From a virus: a DNA stretch of 40,819 bases. The stretch spans positions 1-40,819 of the IMG/VR virus record IMGVR_UViG_3300028030_000003; one strand, 5' to 3'. The translations under genes were made by a program, and so were the position numbers. The notes under the pieces were generated by a model. The model did not search any database. It was not told the DNA's origin and was given only the letters and a program-made list of their open reading frames with translations. This document shows, one piece after another, positions 37,117 through 40,819 of this stretch (the stretch's first letter is position 1; each line of letters opens with the position of its first letter).

Positions 37117-37178
37117 CTTAGTTGTTAAATTGCAAGACAAGGGTGTACCTTCCTTACCTCGCTAGCATAACAACTAAG
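37117..37178 (-). other. 11-bp inverted repeat in the scaffold leader
   Basis: CTTAGTTGTTA (37117-37127) pairs with TAACAACTAAG (37168-37178) across 40 nt that can form an inner AAGG/CCTT hairpin. It lies in the gap before the scaffold start and includes the stop codon of the preceding gene. No T-run follows. Possible translational or stability control of head genes. Confidence 0.6.
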
Positions 37179-37452
37179 TTAAAAATGGACCAAATATTTT
37201 TTTTAATAACTTTATTTTTTCGTGTCTTAATTTCATAGCGTCTTCAATCTTTTGTCCGCTCTTACTAATCTCTTCCGACAAAGTACTTAAACTATCCAAC
37301 GCTTTTAGCTCCTTTTTAATCTCTACTAAAAAATACTTTTTAAAATCTGGGTCTTCTTTCATTCTTTTTATAAACTCGGCTCTCCTATCAATGGCTTTTT
37401 GTATTTTTTTTACTTTCTCTTCATTCATTTTTCTCAAGTCTTTTACCTTCAT
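37174..37452 (-). CDS. Small coiled-coil protein between portal and scaffold
   Basis: 92 residues, basic, with two long helices (EEKVKKIQKAIDRRAEFIKR, KELKALDSLSTLSEEISKSG). TAG stop inside the inverted repeat. A second start at 37428 fits better with the -10 box close to the first ATG. Possibly a minor head protein or assembly factor. Confidence 0.6.
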   Translation of the reverse strand: MKVKDLRKMNEEKVKKIQKAIDRRAEFIKRMKEDPDFKKYFLVEIKKELKALDSLSTLSEEISKSGQKIEDAMKLRHEKIKLLKKIFGPFLT

Positions 37453-37456
37453 TTGT

Positions 37457-37465
37457 ATTATAGCA
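37457..37465 (-). promoter_or_regulatory. Possible extended -10 promoter for the head genes
   Basis: Minus strand TGCTATAAT (37457-37465) with a weak -35 region, in the gap after the portal gene. The transcript would start at about the first ATG of the next gene, so it could serve only the 37428 start and genes further on. Confidence 0.4.
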
Positions 37466-37482
37466 TAAAAATTAAAATTTGG

Positions 37483-39609
37483 CTAGGCAACTGGCATTTC
37501 TGTTGGAGGGATTTCCTCCTGGGCTTGATTGCTTTGTTCTGCTACTTGTTGAGCTGTTTGGTCTGCTACTTTAACCTTGGCTTGATTGATAATTTGCTGG
37601 TCAATCTCTTTTTGCATTTCCTCATCACTTTTATATAAACTTATATCACTTGAATTAGGGAATGTCGCTATCATCTTTTGCGTGATTTTTTCTTTATCTA
37701 ATCTAGGGTCGGCCTGAGCTAACTGTAACATATATTTATACACATCAAGCATTTGTCTATCAACATTATTTTCGGTTGTTACATCAACATCAACAGCAAA
37801 ATCTAAATTCTGCAAAATAAGTTTTTTCCATTTCTTAAATTTGAATGGCAAACTTCCCTCGCCATAAGTATTCGTCAAATCTTTATCAAGGGCTTTATAA
37901 ATATTATCAATATCTGACAACCACGGGTCTTCACCTGTTATCTTTTTGAATTTTCTGTTAAGGGCTTTGTAGTGTTCTCTGTAATGAACACTAAATAGCA
38001 TTTGTCTAATTTTTCTGATATCTTTAGGACTTCCTGACAATAGCATTATATCTCTTTCCGTCAATCTTAGGATTACTTCCTTGAGATATACAAGCAACAT
38101 TTCCTCCAGCATTAATCCTTGTTGCTCTATAAAATAATTTATACTAGACATTTCCCTTCCAACTTCTGCTTCAACTTGGGTAGCTGTTTTTCTAGCACTT
38201 TGCTCATTCGCTCTTAGCTCTGCTACTCCGACCAATTTTAACGCAACACTTTCAAGGTATTGAACATCCGCCAAAAAGTTTTCCAACGGACTTGAAATTG
38301 TTAGCCTTTCCAATTCTTCTGTCGGATTGATTTCAAGCAAAGCACCTGTTTCAATCCCTTCTGACATTTGTGTCCTGATATTATCTTCAACATCAGCACC
38401 TTCATTTCTTTTGTGTATCCAAACACTTTTATAAGCTAATCTGTCTGCCTTTCTCTTAAGGTGAGCCTTTTCTGTCCATTCCTTTTGGATTGCTTCAATC
38501 AATTTAGGTATTCCAAAGCCTATTCTGCAAATATTAGGGGTTGGATTGATAAAGGTTAATTCAAAAAATGGTCTTTGCAAAATTTCCTCTCCGTGCAACT
38601 CTCTTTTATAATCTGAAACATAGCGGTCTATTTCAATATAGACTTCTTCGTTACCTGTTATTTGATAACGCTGGTTGTTTTCCATATTTAAAAGATTTTC
38701 CCTGTTTAAATAAAGGACTGCACTGTCTTTATATTCTCCGTCAATAAGATGGCTGTCCCAGTATTCTACAAAAGAAATTGTTGGCACTCCTTGCGTTCTC
38801 AACCAATCAACTTCAGCTTTTACAATATCAAAACTTTCTTTCCCTTCAAATCTCCTTATAGCTTCATCTAGGGATATTACAATTCTGTGAGCTATCCTGG
38901 GCTTATCTCCTACATCAGTCCAGCCATAGGCTACTATATCATCCCAATTAACTACTTCGGTTTTTCCATTAGCAACTTTCACAATTGTTGTACCATATTT
39001 CAAAGCCTCACCTCTCATTGTATTTAAAAATGTACCAAAATGAGATAATTTAAATTCATTTTGTGTGGCAACATTAAGCAAACTTACAAACGCCCTATTA
39101 ATTCCTGTCATCCTTGCTACCTCGGGCTTAATTAAAATATCCTTAGTGTCCATATCCGTCTGGAAATGGACTGCTCGCCAAACCATAAAAGTTACATTTT
39201 GGTTTAGGATTTCCATATTTGCTTTTTTGTCTAATCCTATATCATCAAAAACCGACAAACTTTCATCTGCATAATCAAACTCGGCTCTTAAATCTCTTTG
39301 CTTTCCATTTGGCAAAGTTATAATTCCCTGGGAATTGGTTTTAATAAAATTTTCCAACATTTCCAAACTCTCTTTCCTGGCTTTTAATTCTTCGGGTTTT
39401 AAGTTTGCAAGTATTGCCTCCAACTCACTAAGCTTTTCATCTGTCTTTAACTTTCTTCTGTGTCTATCTCTTTTTTTATTGCGAAAAATACCCTCATCTA
39501 TTTTGCGGATAACTTTCTTTACTTCTTTTGTTTGTACTCTGTTTTCTTTTTTAATTGGTCTTCGGTACTTACAACTTTTTTTCTTTGTTGTTGTTTTTTT
39601 TGAGGTCAT
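37483..39609 (-). CDS. Portal protein
   Basis: 708 residues, typical of portals of N4/P22-like phages. Follows terL with a 4-bp overlap. Basic disordered start (MTSKKTTTKKKSCKYRRPIK), then an alpha/beta body with MRGEALKYGTTIVKVANGKT, the wing, and a helical stem and crown region (WTEKAHLKRKADRLAYKSVW). The C-terminus is Gln-rich (NQAQEEIPPTEMP). It forms the dodecameric DNA channel and binds TerL and the adaptor. Confidence 0.88.
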   Translation of the reverse strand: MTSKKTTTKKKSCKYRRPIKKENRVQTKEVKKVIRKIDEGIFRNKKRDRHRRKLKTDEKLSELEAILANLKPEELKARKESLEMLENFIKTNSQGIITLPNGKQRDLRAEFDYADESLSVFDDIGLDKKANMEILNQNVTFMVWRAVHFQTDMDTKDILIKPEVARMTGINRAFVSLLNVATQNEFKLSHFGTFLNTMRGEALKYGTTIVKVANGKTEVVNWDDIVAYGWTDVGDKPRIAHRIVISLDEAIRRFEGKESFDIVKAEVDWLRTQGVPTISFVEYWDSHLIDGEYKDSAVLYLNRENLLNMENNQRYQITGNEEVYIEIDRYVSDYKRELHGEEILQRPFFELTFINPTPNICRIGFGIPKLIEAIQKEWTEKAHLKRKADRLAYKSVWIHKRNEGADVEDNIRTQMSEGIETGALLEINPTEELERLTISSPLENFLADVQYLESVALKLVGVAELRANEQSARKTATQVEAEVGREMSSINYFIEQQGLMLEEMLLVYLKEVILRLTERDIMLLSGSPKDIRKIRQMLFSVHYREHYKALNRKFKKITGEDPWLSDIDNIYKALDKDLTNTYGEGSLPFKFKKWKKLILQNLDFAVDVDVTTENNVDRQMLDVYKYMLQLAQADPRLDKEKITQKMIATFPNSSDISLYKSDEEMQKEIDQQIINQAKVKVADQTAQQVAEQSNQAQEEIPPTEMPVA

Positions 39610-40819
39610 AATAAAGTTACTTTAATGCCCCTTTGTTGGTTAGCTTCATTTTTCATCTGCCAGGCAATGCAGGCTGATGTTAAAATATCAAAATGTCGTG
39701 TAATTACTTTTGATGTACTTCTGTTTATAAAATCTGCTTTTGTATAGTGTAACATCTCCGTCAATAATTCCTCACTATAAATTTTTATTTCTCCTGCTTC
39801 AAAGGCTTTCTTAAAGTCATAAAACATTATCGGTTTTGTTTTTCCATTTGTTATCCAACCTATCCTTTTTATTTTAGTATCATTTATTTGGTCAAGGATT
39901 GTGGTGTGATAAATCTTCCCATACTGTGCATTTTTGACTGCGGATAATGTTGCGTGTCCTGTGTTGTTTTTTTCTACCGCCAACAAACACTCACCATATA
40001 ACCTGCCAATATTAACACTTTCTAGCCCAAAATCATCAGGGGCAATTTCATTGTTATGGTATATTCCTATTATAGCACTTTTTGTAAAGTTTATCAAGAC
40101 ACTAGCATTACTATCATTTCCTATCCCTTCTGCGGTATCACATCCTAAAGCATATTTTTCTCCTGGAAAATAATTTTGCCAAAGTTTCATTCCCCTAACT
40201 TCCTTGATTGGCTTGGTGGTATGCTTCAATGCTTCTTTTACTTTTTCTATATTAAAAAACTTTCCTTTTCCTGTTGTCGGGTCGCATAAATAATCACCCT
40301 CCCAATCTAAAGCGTCTGTTTTTACTTTTTTAATCTTGTGCGGAGGGTATTTTTCTGCCCAGGTTGCTTTCCCCTTTTTGTCTATGATAGGAATTATTGT
40401 TGTTTTAATATCTTTCTTTTGTTTAATCCATTCAATAACTCCTTCATCACTTATATAATTTGCTGTACAAACAAAATTACCATCTTCCGACATACCTTGT
40501 ATGGCTTCATCAACCTTGGCTACAATTTTTTCAGTCAATATTACTGACTTAACAACTGTGCTGTCCTCAATGTCTTCAAACCAAATATAATCAGGTCTAT
40601 TAGCGTCTGCCACTTGACCACGAACTGTTTGACCTACTGTACCACCTGCATATTTCCTTCCGTCTTTAAAATCAAACGCCGACATTGTCTTTTGCCCTTT
40701 TTTCTCATCCTTTAAATCCTCTACAAAAGGATTGCCATAAATTCCTTGAACTTCTAAAATGAGATTGTAAATATCAGTAACAATTTGCTTACTGTTGTTT
40801 ACATCCTTAGTCATTACCT
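39606..40819 (-). CDS. terL: Terminase large subunit, main part (ATPase and nuclease)
   Basis: Continuation of the gene starting at 473; numbering refers to the joined 519-residue protein. The ATPase has Walker B YIWFED at about 193-198 and a TAN coupling motif at about 234-236. The RNase H-fold nuclease domain shows GCDTAEG (Asp 343), AVEKNNTG (Glu 398) and HFDIL (Asp 493), which fit the three acidic positions of the headful/cos nuclease. The last codons overlap the portal start by 4 bp (39606-39609). All expected catalytic positions are present and the length is normal for the family. The packaging type (headful, cos or direct repeats) cannot be told from the sequence. Confidence 0.95.
   Translation of the reverse strand, partial: VMTKDVNNSKQIVTDIYNLILEVQGIYGNPFVEDLKDEKKGQKTMSAFDFKDGRKYAGGTVGQTVRGQVADANRPDYIWFEDIEDSTVVKSVILTEKIVAKVDEAIQGMSEDGNFVCTANYISDEGVIEWIKQKKDIKTTIIPIIDKKGKATWAEKYPPHKIKKVKTDALDWEGDYLCDPTTGKGKFFNIEKVKEALKHTTKPIKEVRGMKLWQNYFPGEKYALGCDTAEGIGNDSNASVLINFTKSAIIGIYHNNEIAPDDFGLESVNIGRLYGECLLAVEKNNTGHATLSAVKNAQYGKIYHTTILDQINDTKIKRIGWITNGKTKPIMFYDFKKAFEAGEIKIYSEELLTEMLHYTKADFINRSTSKVITRHFDILTSACIAWQMKNEANQQRGIKVTLL
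40693..40819. repeat. 127-bp terminal direct repeat, copy 2
   Basis: Exact copy of bases 1-127. Joining the copies restores an uninterrupted large terminase gene, which is direct evidence that the sequence is circular or circularly permuted. Confidence 0.95.

Noticed and set aside
1-40819. Reassigned stop codons
   Set aside because: Long genes are intact under the standard code and end with TAA, TAG or TGA at tight junctions with the next gene.

Overview
The window is one complete circular genome of a tailed bacteriophage, opened inside its large terminase gene. The last 127 bases repeat the first 127 exactly, so the unique circle is 40,692 bp. The DNA is AT-rich (about one third G+C by eye). 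Every supported gene lies on the minus strand, so the genome reads from high to low coordinates and continues through the contig ends. TAA, TAG and TGA all act as stops, consistent with the standard bacterial code. No integrase, transposase, tRNA gene or CI-like repressor was found, so a lytic lifestyle is the simplest reading. The host cannot be assigned. Most genes have A/T-only leaders without a Shine-Dalgarno (SD) sequence, while the identifiable promoters are near-perfect TTGACA-N17-TATAAT types and the lysozyme is GH25.

In transcription order, the first block is 17.2-15.0 kb: an HNH/AP2-like protein with C-terminal helix-turn-helix segments, then small conserved phage and zinc-ribbon proteins, ended by a terminator. 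Next, 14.97-14.67 kb has no long gene. It holds a DnaA box, a strong promoter and a palindrome-rich candidate small RNA. Replication follows (14.7-10.8 kb): a winged-helix initiator with internal iterons (a lambda-O-like origin), a DnaB-type helicase whose Walker A motif is split by a LAGLIDADG intein, and a prim-pol with a C-terminal zinc finger. Two duplicated promoter-ORF-hairpin cassettes (10.75-10.0 kb) lead into small early genes. From 8.4 to 2 kb lies recombination and nucleic-acid metabolism: Erf annealing protein, YqaJ exonuclease, SSB-like protein, NinG, a metallopeptidase-like protein and a ParB-like protein. A TET-associated-type glycosyltransferase sits beside the terminase pair.

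Across the contig junction comes the virion block: TerS, TerL, portal, scaffold, major capsid protein, adaptor, collar/fibre protein, a beta-rich putative tail nozzle and two candidate ejection proteins (40.8-27.4 kb). No tape measure, tail tube or sheath protein is recognisable, so a podovirus-like particle is inferred. A second strong promoter starts a host-interaction block (27.4-20 kb): a glutaredoxin-like protein, a 974-residue fibre, two proteins sharing a Cys-rich N-terminal module, a SHAEG-repeat beta-solenoid and an ATP-grasp enzyme. A small nucleotidyltransferase, GH25 endolysin, two holin-like proteins, a small membrane protein, two tandem 8-Cys proteins and an HNH nuclease complete the circle before a strong terminator.

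The least explained features are the replication-region small RNA, the duplicated early cassettes (one encoding a very acidic 55-residue protein), the cysteine enrichment of virion proteins alongside redox and ATP-grasp enzymes, and the local use of SD sequences in the lysis-proximal genes only.
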